A stretch of 64,000 bases of DNA from Flammeovirga aprica JL-4 (GTDB taxonomy: Bacteria; Bacteroidota; Bacteroidia; Cytophagales; Flammeovirgaceae): assembly GCF_012844305.1 (NCBI RefSeq), contig NZ_JABANE010000032.1:16569-80568 (forward strand). The letters are read 5' to 3'. Position 1 is the stretch's first letter; every line of letters starts with the position of its first letter. Below are positions 51,989 through 63,100 of this stretch, in pieces. The notes beneath the pieces were generated by a model. That model was not told the DNA's origin. It made no database searches and saw only the letters and a list, made by a program, of their open reading frames with translations. Both the position numbers and the translations under genes were made by a program.

Positions 51989-52888
51989 ATGAGCAAAATT
52001 GTCACTTTAGAAAATGCGGTTCTACAGGTGAAAATATCGAAGAACGGAGCTGAACTGCATTCTATATATCATAAACAACACCAACACGAATATTTATGGC
52101 AAGGCGATAAAGAGGTTTGGGGCAGACATGCACCTGTACTATTCCCGATAGTTGGGCAGGTGGAAGATGGTTTTTATGAAGTGGATGATGTAAAATACAA
52201 GCTTCCTCAGCATGGTTTTGCAAGGGATATGGAGCATAAGCTGATCACTCAAGATGAGCTGCGCTGTATTTTTGAATTGCGCTTTGATCATGATACGATG
52301 ACAAAGTTCCCTTATAAGTTTGTTTTCAGAACAATTTATGAGATCAAAAACAGTAAATTGTCGATCACTTATCAAGTAGATAATATTGATACTGAGGATA
52401 TTTACTTCTCAGTGGGTGCACACCCTGGTTTTAATACTGATTTCATCAAAAATACATCTTTTGAAGACTATACTATTGAGTTTTCAGAACAGGAAAAATT
52501 CCAACGTTTATTATTGGATAATGGCTTGAGAAGTGGAGCAATTCAGGAAGATGCCTTAAATGGAGCACAAACATTGGATCTGAAATTTGATACGTTTAAA
52601 GATGATGCCATTATTTTTGATCACTTCAAATCAGAGTCTTTAGATATTGTTTGTCGTCATGATGATTCAAGAAAACTAAGAGTTGCTTTCAAAGACTGGC
52701 CTTTATTGGGAATTTGGACACCAGTTGGTAAAAGAGCTGATTTTGTTTGTATTGAGCCTTGGTATGGTGTGGCTGATTTAAGAGATGAAAACCACAACTT
52801 CAAAGAGAAGTACGCCAACCAGAAACTTCCTAAAGAGGAAACGTTTAGTGCTACTTTCTCTGTGGAGATAATTGATAAAGATGAATAA
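51989..52888 (+). CDS. aldose 1-epimerase family protein, LacX-like
   Basis: I start at ATG 51989 (an in-frame ATG 16 codons earlier is less likely). The 299 residues start KIVTLENAVLQVKISKNGAELHSI and contain GRHAPVLFPIVGQ, the HGFARDM (His about 76) and GAHPGFN (His about 143) motifs of the galactose-mutarotase fold. Related LacX proteins have an uncertain sugar substrate. The next gene overlaps it by 8 bases. Confidence 0.82.
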   Translation: MSKIVTLENAVLQVKISKNGAELHSIYHKQHQHEYLWQGDKEVWGRHAPVLFPIVGQVEDGFYEVDDVKYKLPQHGFARDMEHKLITQDELRCIFELRFDHDTMTKFPYKFVFRTIYEIKNSKLSITYQVDNIDTEDIYFSVGAHPGFNTDFIKNTSFEDYTIEFSEQEKFQRLLLDNGLRSGAIQEDALNGAQTLDLKFDTFKDDAIIFDHFKSESLDIVCRHDDSRKLRVAFKDWPLLGIWTPVGKRADFVCIEPWYGVADLRDENHNFKEKYANQKLPKEETFSATFSVEIIDKDE

Positions 52889-53624
52889 AGAAATAGAGGG
52901 GATTTGGTATGAAGAACAGGTGGTGAAATCATACCAAATCGGCCCTAATTATACATTAAAACCCACTGCCATTTCTGAACTTTTTCAAGAAGCAGCAGGC
53001 AATCATTCCAATGCTAAGAAATTTGGGTTGAGAGAGTTGATGAAAGTGGGTAAAGCTTGGGTACTTGGCACTTATAAATATGAAGTTTTTCATTGGCCCA
53101 AGTGGACCGATCAGCTGAGTATAGAAACTTGGGTATACGATGTTCAGAAATTTTCTTCTCAAAGGAACTTCAAGATTCTTGATGAAGAAGGGAAATTGAT
53201 GATATATGGGTCTTCCAATTGGTTTGGGTTGGATTTAAAGAAAAGACGTCCAACATCTATCAATGAATTTGAGGATTGTGTCCATGTTAGAGAAGACCTC
53301 ACAACAGTCGGTCCTCCCAAAAGACTGAAAGGAGTAGAGAAAGTAGATTTTTCATCAGAAAGGGAAGCTTCCTATAGTGATCTCGATCCTGTAAACCATG
53401 TAAACAATATCCGTTATTTTGAATGGATGTTAGACAGTTTGCCTGTTGAAATTACTCAAAAAAAGACACTGAAAGCTGTTGAAATTAATTATGTTGCGGA
53501 AGTGATTTTGGGTGAAAAGGTGAAAATTGTACATGAGGTCTTAGAAGAAGAGGATACTAAAATAATCTCTGCAATAATGAAAGAAAATAAGCCGGCATGT
53601 ATTATTCATTCGGTTTGGAAATAA
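52881..53624 (+). CDS. acyl-ACP thioesterase (FatA/FatB-like double hotdog)
   Basis: I start at ATG 52881, overlapping the previous stop by 8 bases. The 247 residues show two hotdog halves: GPNYTLKPTAISELFQEAAGNH at the start, and the catalytic SDLDPVNHVNNIRYFEWMLD (about 170-189), typical of acyl-ACP thioesterases, which release fatty acids from acyl carrier protein. Possibly translationally coupled to the LacX-like gene. Substrate chain length unknown. Confidence 0.82.
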   Translation: MNKEIEGIWYEEQVVKSYQIGPNYTLKPTAISELFQEAAGNHSNAKKFGLRELMKVGKAWVLGTYKYEVFHWPKWTDQLSIETWVYDVQKFSSQRNFKILDEEGKLMIYGSSNWFGLDLKKRRPTSINEFEDCVHVREDLTTVGPPKRLKGVEKVDFSSEREASYSDLDPVNHVNNIRYFEWMLDSLPVEITQKKTLKAVEINYVAEVILGEKVKIVHEVLEEEDTKIISAIMKENKPACIIHSVWK

Positions 53625-53630
53625 ACAACA

Positions 53631-53660
53631 TCCTATCATTGTTTTAACTTTGGTAGGATT
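53631..53660 (+). terminator. rho-independent terminator
   Basis: Stem ATCCTA-C/G-TAGGAT with a loop of about 14 bases, followed by seven T residues, 6 bases after the stop codon. Confidence 0.7.
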
Positions 53661-53710
53661 TTTTTATACTGTTGCATCCTCAATCTTTTTAACTTAAAGC
53701 ACTCTTATTT

Positions 53711-54877
53711 ATGAAAGAATACAAAATAGCAAAAGGCTGGGCACTATTTACCTATGTGGCTGGCTCATTGATGATCACTTTATTTTCATATTTACCAATC
53801 TACGGATTACTTAAATCTGATGATGATATGTTATTATTTTTTGGAATAGCCGCCATCCCGATGATCATTTTAATGACCATAGCTATCATTGATACTGCTA
53901 AAAGTAAATTAATCATCACAAATACATCAATAGGAAAGCGATCATTGTTTACCAATAAAGATTTGCCACTGTCTGAGGTGAGCGGATTTAGGACAGATGA
54001 TAAATATACTTATATAGAAACAAAGTCTCATGCCCATGAAAGTATTCGTTTTGGACGATATTTTGAGAAAAGGCAAGAGATTTATGAGTGGTTGTACTCT
54101 AATTTTCAGGACTTTAATGAAGTTAATATAGAGAAAGAAACCCAAGAGATTTTGTCGAATGATGAATACGGTAGAACTGTTGAAGAAAGGGAGGAAAAAC
54201 TTGGTGTTGCAAAAAATGTGGCATTAGGGTTTAATATATTGGGAGGAGGAGTAGGTGCATACACTTTTTTCATCGCAGATCCTTATGAATTGTCAATTAT
54301 ACTATCCATTATAACACCTATAATGGCCATTTTAGTCATGCCGTTTTTTAAAGGTTTAATCAGATTTAATGATGCTGAGGACAGTGCCTACCCTAATATG
54401 GTGATTGCAATATTTTTTCCTTCCCTTGGATTGCTATGGAGAGCTTTTTTTGATTTCAATATATATGATTATAGTAATTCATGGGGGGCTTTTCTACTAT
54501 TATCATTGCTACTTATAGGAGGTGCTGTAGCGGTGGTTCATAAAGAAATTGATTTGAAAACAAATAAAGGTATTGGAACACTTGCTGGAATAGCTTGCAC
54601 TTTCATAGTGTACAGCTGGGGTACTATTATTACCACAAACTGTATATATGATAACAGTGAACCTGTAAGTTATCAAGCTGAAATTATTCAAAAGACTAAA
54701 TATACAGGTAAAACAACAACTTATAAATTTGAATTGACGCCTTGGGGAGATCAGATAGCACCTGAAACAGTGGAGGTTTCAGAAGATTTTTTTGATCAGA
54801 TGGAGGCTGGAAATACAGTAAACGTTTATTACTTAAAAGGGTATTTGGATATTCCTTGGGTAGTAGTATCAGAATAG
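53711..54877 (+). CDS. multi-pass membrane protein, unknown function
   Basis: 388 residues. Two N-terminal membrane helices (about 9-30 and 38-62), a PH-like soluble domain (about 66-125: SKLIITNTSIGKR, DKYTYIETKSH), then four or more helices (about 165-310) and a C-terminal soluble domain of DUF3592 type (about 315-388: YQAEIIQKTKYTGKTTTYKFEL). The PH-like plus DUF3592 layout is my reading from pattern only. Single gene with a terminator. Confidence 0.55.
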   Translation: MKEYKIAKGWALFTYVAGSLMITLFSYLPIYGLLKSDDDMLLFFGIAAIPMIILMTIAIIDTAKSKLIITNTSIGKRSLFTNKDLPLSEVSGFRTDDKYTYIETKSHAHESIRFGRYFEKRQEIYEWLYSNFQDFNEVNIEKETQEILSNDEYGRTVEEREEKLGVAKNVALGFNILGGGVGAYTFFIADPYELSIILSIITPIMAILVMPFFKGLIRFNDAEDSAYPNMVIAIFFPSLGLLWRAFFDFNIYDYSNSWGAFLLLSLLLIGGAVAVVHKEIDLKTNKGIGTLAGIACTFIVYSWGTIITTNCIYDNSEPVSYQAEIIQKTKYTGKTTTYKFELTPWGDQIAPETVEVSEDFFDQMEAGNTVNVYYLKGYLDIPWVVVSE

Positions 54878-54886
54878 AATTTTTTA

Positions 54887-54914
54887 AAACTGTGGGGGTA
54901 ACTTCACAGTTTTT
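54887..54914 (+). terminator. rho-independent terminator
   Basis: Stem AAACTGTG/CACAGTTT followed by a T-run, 10 bases after the stop codon of the membrane protein gene. Confidence 0.82.
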
Positions 54915-55205
54915 TTACTTTAATAAAATAATACCTTTTCAGAAGCAATGTGAAATAAGTTTTCGTTAAATACTAATAGGCCCTTCCACATGGTTTCATA
55001 TTGTTTACAACCATGCTTTGTTCTTCTTCATTGTTCTTATTACCTAGTGCTTAGCTAAAAAACATGACAACACTTAATAAACTAATTTGATTAAAAACGC
55101 ATCTTTTCTCAATACAAATAGCTTGTTAAGTTCTTTGTTATAAAAGTGGATAAGCCTAATGATAATTTATTATCTTTATGGGAAACCAATTAATTATCAA
55201 ATTTA
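54915..55205. other. intergenic region before the TPR sensor gene
   Basis: About 290 bases. It holds a weak -7-like TATCTTTA near 55170-55180 (one mismatch to TAnnTTTG) and nothing else that I can support; no frame longer than a few codons and no tRNA. Confidence 0.4.
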
Positions 55206-56846
55206 ATGAACTTATTATCAAACAAAAGAAGCATAATGGCTTGCCTGTTATTATGTTTTATATTTCTCTCCCAATTTACAAATGCTCAAATACAGGATAA
55301 TTACTCAAAAGGAAAAGAGTACTTCGATAAATCTAAATTGACAAGCGACCTTGATAGTTCCATATTTTGGGTTGATAAAGCTTTAGAGACTATTAAACTA
55401 GAAAATGGGAAAGGTAAAGTACTAAGAGCTGAGATATGTAAACATGGGTTTAATATCGCTTTACAGATGGGGTTGTTATCAAAAGGAATTCGGTATTCTT
55501 TTGATGCGCTTCGTTTTTATGAAAAACAAGAGAATTGGCAGGAGTATTTAAGTATTCTAAATCAAGTGGCCATAGCGTATTTGAAAACAGAAAAATACAA
55601 CTTAGCACTTGATACCTACAACGAAATAGAATCATTTCTAGCTTTACATAAAAATGATGATAACATTAAGTACGATTTTATTTTAGGAAACATATATAAC
55701 AACATAGGTATTATCAATGGTTTGCGTGGAAACAACGATCAAGCATTAAGTTTTTATGGTAAATCAGTCACCCATTCTAAGTTAGCAGAGGATCAGAAAA
55801 ATTTATCAAATGTGTATATAAACATGGGAAAAATATACGAGGAAGAAGGAGATGCACTACTTGCTGAGGGAATGTTTGTGAAGGCACTTGATTTACGGGA
55901 AAATCTAAAGGATAATTATCTTCTCGCAAAAATTTATGGACATCTGGGGCATTTTTATTTGAGAAGACAGAAACTGATTGAATCAGAAAAGTACTTAAAA
56001 AAATGTCTTGAATTGTCAGATGATTTAGAGGCAAGAGAACTACTGATGAATGCTTATCAATATTTATCTGAGCTTGCTGAAATTAAAGGTGATGTGCATT
56101 TGGCTTTTAAATATTATAAACTCTTCAAATCAATTAGTGATGAAATACTACAAAATGATTCTTCAGAAGAATTATTACTAACTGCCCAAAAATATAAATT
56201 TGAAAAAAGAGAAGCTGTCCTTCAGTTAGATAATCAAAAATCAAAGGAATTAATATTGTTCATCACACTATGTAGTTTAGCTTTGATCACTTTATTTTTT
56301 ATTTTATGGAGGTTAAGACGAGAAAAACATATTAACGATTTATTGAAGTCAGATCACCTAGTACTAGAGAATGATCATCTTAATTTGGAGAAGAAAACAC
56401 TTGAAGACAGTCTGGAATTTAAAAACAAAGAACTCACTACAAATGTGATGTACTTAATGAAGAAAAATGAATTGATCAATGATGTTTCTGAGAGATTGAT
56501 TGCAATTAGACCGAGTGTCAATAAAAAAGATCAAAAGAAAATATATAAAATAATTTCAGAGCTTCAATCAGCAAAAGATAAAGATGTGTGGGAAGAGTTT
56601 GAAGCTCATTTCTCCTCTGTTCACAATGAATTCTATGAAGTACTTAATCAAAAATTCCCAAACTTAACACCCAATGAGAAAAAGCTGTGTGCTTTCCTAA
56701 GATTGAATCTCACATCAAAAGAAATTTGTACTATCACAAGGAAATCACCAAATAGTTTACATGTAGCAAGAAGTCGTTTAAGAAAAAAAATGGGTCTGGA
56801 TCATTCAGATATTAACTTACATTCATTTTTAGAGAGCATTAGTTAA
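55206..56846 (+). CDS. TPR sensor with C-terminal LuxR-like HTH, membrane-anchored
   Basis: 546 residues: signal peptide or anchor (1-28), six or more TPRs in the periplasm (about 30-320: GNIYNNIGIINGLRGNNDQALSFYGKS, NVYINMGKIYEEEGDALLAEGMF, KIYGHLGHFYLRRQKL), one membrane helix (about 348-368), a coiled coil (about 370-420) and a cytosolic helix-turn-helix (about 480-546: LTPNEKKLCAFLRLNLTSKEICTITRKSPNSLHVARSRLRKK). This Bacteroidota architecture is thought to be a one-component signal regulator. Upstream of a small ORF and the S8 protease. Confidence 0.8.
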   Translation: MNLLSNKRSIMACLLLCFIFLSQFTNAQIQDNYSKGKEYFDKSKLTSDLDSSIFWVDKALETIKLENGKGKVLRAEICKHGFNIALQMGLLSKGIRYSFDALRFYEKQENWQEYLSILNQVAIAYLKTEKYNLALDTYNEIESFLALHKNDDNIKYDFILGNIYNNIGIINGLRGNNDQALSFYGKSVTHSKLAEDQKNLSNVYINMGKIYEEEGDALLAEGMFVKALDLRENLKDNYLLAKIYGHLGHFYLRRQKLIESEKYLKKCLELSDDLEARELLMNAYQYLSELAEIKGDVHLAFKYYKLFKSISDEILQNDSSEELLLTAQKYKFEKREAVLQLDNQKSKELILFITLCSLALITLFFILWRLRREKHINDLLKSDHLVLENDHLNLEKKTLEDSLEFKNKELTTNVMYLMKKNELINDVSERLIAIRPSVNKKDQKKIYKIISELQSAKDKDVWEEFEAHFSSVHNEFYEVLNQKFPNLTPNEKKLCAFLRLNLTSKEICTITRKSPNSLHVARSRLRKKMGLDHSDINLHSFLESIS

Positions 56847-57006
56847 AGGTCGCAATAACAGTGGGTTGCAATTTGTTGATATGTTAATGTAAGGTGCTTT
56901 TTATAGCCTGTATGAATAGTGTAACACTTTGAATAGATGAATTGAAGTAAAGCCTTTTTAGAATTGTACCCAATTAGGTATTACAACAATTAAAAAGTTT
57001 GGTCTA

Positions 57007-57138
57007 ATGAACAAAAAAACGAAAGCTACTACTGAAGAGAAAAGTATTCAGCAGTTGATTTCTGAGAAGAAGCTTCAAAATGAAGCATTGAAAAAAATCC
57101 TTCAGAAGATAAAGAAGGATAGGCCAATCAATTATTAA
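57007..57138 (+). CDS. 43-residue helical peptide, hypothetical
   Basis: An ATG at 57007 opens MNKKTKATTEEKSIQQLISE and continues to a stop at 57136-57138 (43 residues). Content is lysine- and glutamate-rich and helical, like a short coiled coil (LISEKKLQNEALKKILQKIKKD). It ends 16 bases before the S8 protease start, in the same direction. No homologue is recognised; it may be a small adaptor or a chance frame. Confidence 0.4.
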   Translation: MNKKTKATTEEKSIQQLISEKKLQNEALKKILQKIKKDRPINY

Positions 57139-57154
57139 ACTATTCAATTAAAAC

Positions 57155-60100
57155 ATGAAATTTCATCGAATAACATTACTACTATTAGGTATGATTTCCA
57201 TGGGTATTTCTGTTCTCGCTCAGAGTGGAGCAAGTACGGATACTATGGAACGAGGTATTGTGAAAGTAAAGTTTAAGTCGGAAGTGGCTGGAAAACTTTC
57301 GACATTACCTACATCATTTTCAGCATCTTCTTTCGGATCATCAACACTGGAGGTTGTAGCTAGAAAGTATAGCGCAACTCCAATGCGAAGATTATTTGAG
57401 CAATCTCCTAATCCCGTATTAGAGGCAAGACATAGAAAGCATGGATTACATCTTTGGTACATTTTTGAAGTAGATCCATCAAAAGATATTAATGAAGTGT
57501 TATCTGCATATGGGGAAGTCTCTGAATTCTCTTTTATAGAAGGAGAGCATACCAAATCATTAAGTCCTTATGAAGCTACAGAAGTAGATGTATTATCGAC
57601 CTCTTCAGATGAGCTTCCGTATAATGATACTCATTTACCAAAACAATGGCATTATGACTACGACAACCAAGTAGAATCTGTAACTGATGGATATGATATT
57701 AACTTATTTGAAGCTTGGAAACTAAATACAGGTAGTTCAAATGTAATTGTATCTGTACATGATGAGGGTGTTGATACAAGTCACCCTGATTTAGTGGATA
57801 ACATGTGGGTGAATATAGCTGAATTAAATGGAGAACCAGGTGTAGATGATGATAACAATGGTTATGTAGATGATATCCATGGTTGGAATTTTACAGATGA
57901 TCATGGTGATATAACTCCACAAACACATGGTACGCATGTGGCGGGGACTGTAGCCGCTACCACTAATAATGGAATTGGTGTAGCAGGTGTTGCTGGCGGT
58001 TCTGGAAATGGAGATGGAGCAAGGATCATGTCAATGCAGTTCTTAGGAGGAGGTAGCGTTGAGCGTACTTTTATCTACGCTGCTGACAATGGAGCAGTGA
58101 TTTCTCAAAACTCATGGGGGTATACTACCCCAGGTGTTTATGATCAATCGGTATTAGATGCAATTGACTATTTTATTGCTGAAGCAGGAAATTATCCAGG
58201 CTCACCAATGAGAGGGGGTATAGTAATCTTTGCTGCCGGTAACTATAATTCTGACAATGAATGGTGGCCAGGGTACTATGAAAACTGCTTAACAGTTGGA
58301 GCATTAGGGCCTGATGGTAAAAAGACTAGTTACTCCAATTTTGGTAAATGGGTAGACATTTCTGCTCCCGGAGGAGAGTCAAACTTAGGGAGTGAGGCGA
58401 GTATTTTATCAACTTTGCCAAATGAGAAATACGGTTATTTAGATGGGACATCTATGGCTTGTCCTCATGTTTCAGGTGTAGCAGCTTTAGTCTTATCTAA
58501 TGCGTCTGAGGTTTTGACACCGGATGAATTACGCCAGATATTAGTGACTTCGAATCAACCTATTGATCATATTAATGAAGAATATGTTGGGAAAATGGGT
58601 GTGGGTAATATCAATACTCATTTAGCATTACAATCAGATAATGGAATAGCGCCAACAGCGATAACAGATTTACAATTAAAAGGTATCGCTCAAGAATTTG
58701 CAGTGGTCAATTGGACGATTCCTTCTGATGAAGATGATACGAAACCTGAAGAGTTCAAGCTTTACGTACATACAGAAGAATTGAAAAGTGATAACCTGTC
58801 GTCAGCACGATATAAGTTTAATATTCAGGTTGGAGATTATGAAAATGTCAGAGATACAGTAACTTTTGAAGTAAATGATTTATATGGATTAACAGATTAC
58901 TATTTTGTAGTTGTGAGTACTGACCGTTGGGGGAATGTATCTAGTATCTCAAATAGTTTAATGGGAACTACGAAGACAGGACCGATGGTAAACGTGTCAG
59001 AGGAAGCTGAAAACATAGATTTAACAACAAACTTAGGGAATGACTTCAGTAATACTTTAGATTTTAAGATTAAAAATGAGGAAGAAGGGTTGTTACGTTG
59101 GGAGTTTACATCAAGACACATAAATAAAAGTTTGTCATACTATAGCTTACCTAATGTAGGGAATAGAAAGGACGCACAATTAGCTAATCTTGATTCTTCA
59201 AAGGTAAATAAAAGGGCGTCATTAGTAGCTCAAGCACATGAGGTAGCTCCGATGTCTTTTGAAAAAGTAGAAAAGTTTTATGGTGGCTATTTTCCTACTT
59301 CCGTATTTGGAGATTCTGACACGACGTTATCTAATTCTGCAGCGACCATTTATCATGTAACAGAAGATGAGGGTTTTAACTTAACAGACCTACGTTTTTG
59401 GTTGAAGCACGACCCTGAGAAACAAGATGTGATTTTTGAAATCTACAAAGGAGAAAAACTAACCCAAGATAACTTACTATTATCTCAACCTTACCGAAGT
59501 AATGGAGCCGATGAACATAATGCATATGTTCGTTTGAATGAGCAATTATATTTCAACAAAGGAGAAACGTTTACTGTAGTCTGTCATATTCCAGCAGGAC
59601 CATTATATCCATTAGGTGCAACCATCACCACCAATCCTTCAGAATCTTATATGAGTTTACTTTCGTTGGATAGGGGGAACACATGGATAACTCTACCGGA
59701 AGCACTGAGAGGAAACGAATCTTTTGTTTGGAATATGATTGCGATTTCAAATTTTGAACATTTAGGAGAGTACATCACTCTAACTCCAGGGGCAGGTGAA
59801 GTATCAGGAAAAAGTGAAGTGGATGCACGGTTACATGTTGATGCTTCCAAATTGATTAATGGCACTTACAATAGTGTAGGTATTATTCATTCTAATGATG
59901 TCAATCAACCTGAATTAAGGATGCCTGTAAAGGTAACCGTAACGGAACAACCTCCAATATTAGCATCTGTAAATTCGATGAACTTCGGGAGTGTATTCTT
60001 AGGAGTTGAGAAAGAGTTGGTAATCACTTTGGTGAATAATGGTTATGGTAATTTTAATAATATTCAGTTGACATCCACAAGTGATGACTTTGTTTTTGAA

Positions 60101-63100
60101 ACTTATCCAACTAATCAAGTAAAGGCATTATCAACAGGAGATTATATAGTAAAATTTAAACCTTCAGTAGTCGGAAATATCAATGCTGTTTTAAAATTTG
60201 AAGGAAGCAACGGAACACATGAAGTGAGGTTGTTTGGTGTTGGAACTGCTCCTTCAGAAATTGAAGTGGATCCAATGAGCCAAGTAATGAATGATATTTC
60301 GATAGGGGATGAAATACAAACTTCTATATCCGTTACCAATAATGGTGAATATCCATTAACCTATTTTATTCCAGGATACAATGATGAGGAGATCGTGGAA
60401 GAATGGGGCAAAGATTATCATACTTTCGGGTACCGTCCAAAATTAAGTCTAAAAGGAGAAACAAATTATGAATGGATAGAAATAAAGGAAACGGGAGTGG
60501 ATATCACAGATTTTATGAAAAATCATGATAGAAACCTAAAAGAGACACAGTATTATAAAATAGAACTCCCTTTTGAATTTCCATTTTATGATAAGATGTA
60601 CTCAGAGTTGTTTTTTACTCCTTTCGTTATGATGACTTTGAGCGACTCTGTATTATCTGTAAATGCTCCAAAATTAGAGTATGGGTTAAATGGACTAAAA
60701 GGGATGTTGTCGGCTATTGGCATTGAGCATATATTTACAGAACAAGGAGAAGTTTTTTATCAAGTTGAACATGATAAACTGATTGTTCAGTATGAAGGTA
60801 TTTCACAAAGGAATAGATTACATGAACAGATAACATTACAATTTGTAATTTATGACAATGGTACAATTCGAATAAATTATAAAGATGTAGAACAGGTACC
60901 AGAATTTGGTCAAAGGTATTGGAATGTATTGATTGAAAATCCTGAAAGGAATGATGGATTTAGATTAGCAGGGTTTGGCGGTGATAAGTATAACAACGAT
61001 TTTATAAAAATAGAATGGGCAAATGAAATGTCAATTGAGTTTGCTTATCCAGGGCCAAGTATTATCACCAAAATCACAAATGCCTCGGATGTATTAATGC
61101 CTGGTGAATCAAATACATTGGATATAACATTAAGCACTTCTGACTTGTATGAGGGAGTGATCAATAGAAATATCAATATTGTTCATGATGACCCTATCAA
61201 TACTTCTCAATTGCCAAATATCCAGTTAAATATTGTGGATGGAGGAGAAGCTACGCTCGAATTTCCAAAAGATACAATAGATTTTGGAGAGGTATATCAA
61301 GGTAAAGTGCTTACTGAGGAATTTTATTTAAGAAATACAGGGACAGCAAACTTGAGTGTAAAAAATGTAGTCTTAAACAGTGAGTATTTTGAATTAGAAG
61401 GACCTAGTTCTGTTGAAATTAAACCATATCATTCTCAAATTTATACAATCAAAACAGTTTCTGAAGTCATCGGTGAAATGAAAGCGAATGTCGAAATTAC
61501 TTTAGAAAACGATGTTGTAGAGACTATTACTGTGATGGCTAATATTGAAAATGCACCGGGAATAGAAGTAGATACCACTGCAGTGAGCTTTACACTTGAT
61601 TATGGTGTTAAAGAAGAAATAGACTTAAACATTAGAAACACAGGTGATACTACATTGGATGTAGCAATTGCAGGATCTGAGTGGTTATATGAGGATTTAA
61701 ATTCGTCTTCTAACATTGATAGTTCGAATCATTTCACATATATGTACAGAAAAACATCTGATGAATTTGGAGCACCAGAGTTTTCTTGGATTGATATAAT
61801 CGGAGTTGAAGGAACACAGCACATAAACCCAGCTACTGTAAATATTAACGAACCTGAAGGATGTTGGTATCCTGTCGATTTACCATGGGAATTTAGCTAT
61901 TATGGAAAGCCATATAGTAAAATGCACATTGGGTATAATGGTGTAATTACTTTTGCAGGTCTACTGGGTGTAGAGTGGTTTAATGTGGGGCTTCCTTCTG
62001 AAAAAGTACCGAACTCTATTTTACCGTTGTGGTCTTCTGGTGGCTATAATACAGGTAAATGGGGTGGAGAGAATATTGGTGTATTCTACCATCTTTATGA
62101 TGAAAAGATAGTAGTGACTTTCCAATATATGGATAGTGGTTTGGGTGATGGAGATCCAATCTCAGTACAAGCTATTTTGTACAAAGATGGAACGATGAAG
62201 TTCCAATATAAAATGGAAGAAATTGGCTTAGATGCAATATCTCACCAATCAACCATAGGTTTACAAAATGAAGACCTTTCTGAATATACTGAGATAGCCT
62301 ACAAAAAGACCCTAGATATAGGGAGAGGTTATGCTATTTCAATTACGCCGGTAGTGACTGTAAATGTCGAAGCAGGAGAGGCGATTACTAAAAAGTTAAT
62401 GTTGGATGCATCCAAAATCTATGGAGGTACACATGAAACCTCTTTACTGATTAGTTCTAATGCTCCAAATAAGGAGCAAATGGAAAAAAAGGTAATACTT
62501 GATGTGATCGGTAATTCTGAAATTTCATATCCTGATTCAGTGTACTTTGGTGAAGTGATTGTTGAAAACCTAGGATCACGATATAAAGAGTATGTAACCA
62601 ATGTGATCGTCAAAAATTCCGGTTCTCAAGAAGTCCAATTGGAATCTATTGTATTGAAAAATGAAGATGAGATCAAAGGAGAATATGAGGCCGATAATGG
62701 TTTTGGAGGAACTTTCTGGAGAGACATTAAATATTTGAGAGATCCGATTTCAATTCGTCCAAATGATGTAGAGACAATTAGGTTGAAGTTTACCCCATCA
62801 GAAGCAAAAATGTTGGAGGATACGTTGAAAATCACATTGTCTAATGGCATAGAGCATTTAATTGCCGTAAACGGAAAAGCGATCTTCCCTCCGGAAATGG
62901 TAATTGGTGATGATGAAATAATAGTAAGTTTGAATACAAACTCTGCCGAAAAGGAAGCTTCTTTCAATCTTTCTAATACAGGTGCTTCAATATTGAACTA
63001 TGACATTAATGTAAATTATATTCGAGGTTCATCAGAGATACCGACGACACAATCAAGTTCTTTAAATAACAACGCTGTTTTAAAAAAGAAAGAGGCGAAG

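Noticed and set aside
57007..57138. The 43-codon ORF as a remnant of an insertion sequence (IS3 OrfA-like helix)
   Set aside because: Only a short Lys/Glu heptad is seen; there are no terminal repeats and no DDE or HTH motif nearby.
62419..62967. Minus-strand frames of 64 and 113 codons
   Set aside because: They lie within the S8 protease frame, which is continuous for 2282 codons with clear domains.
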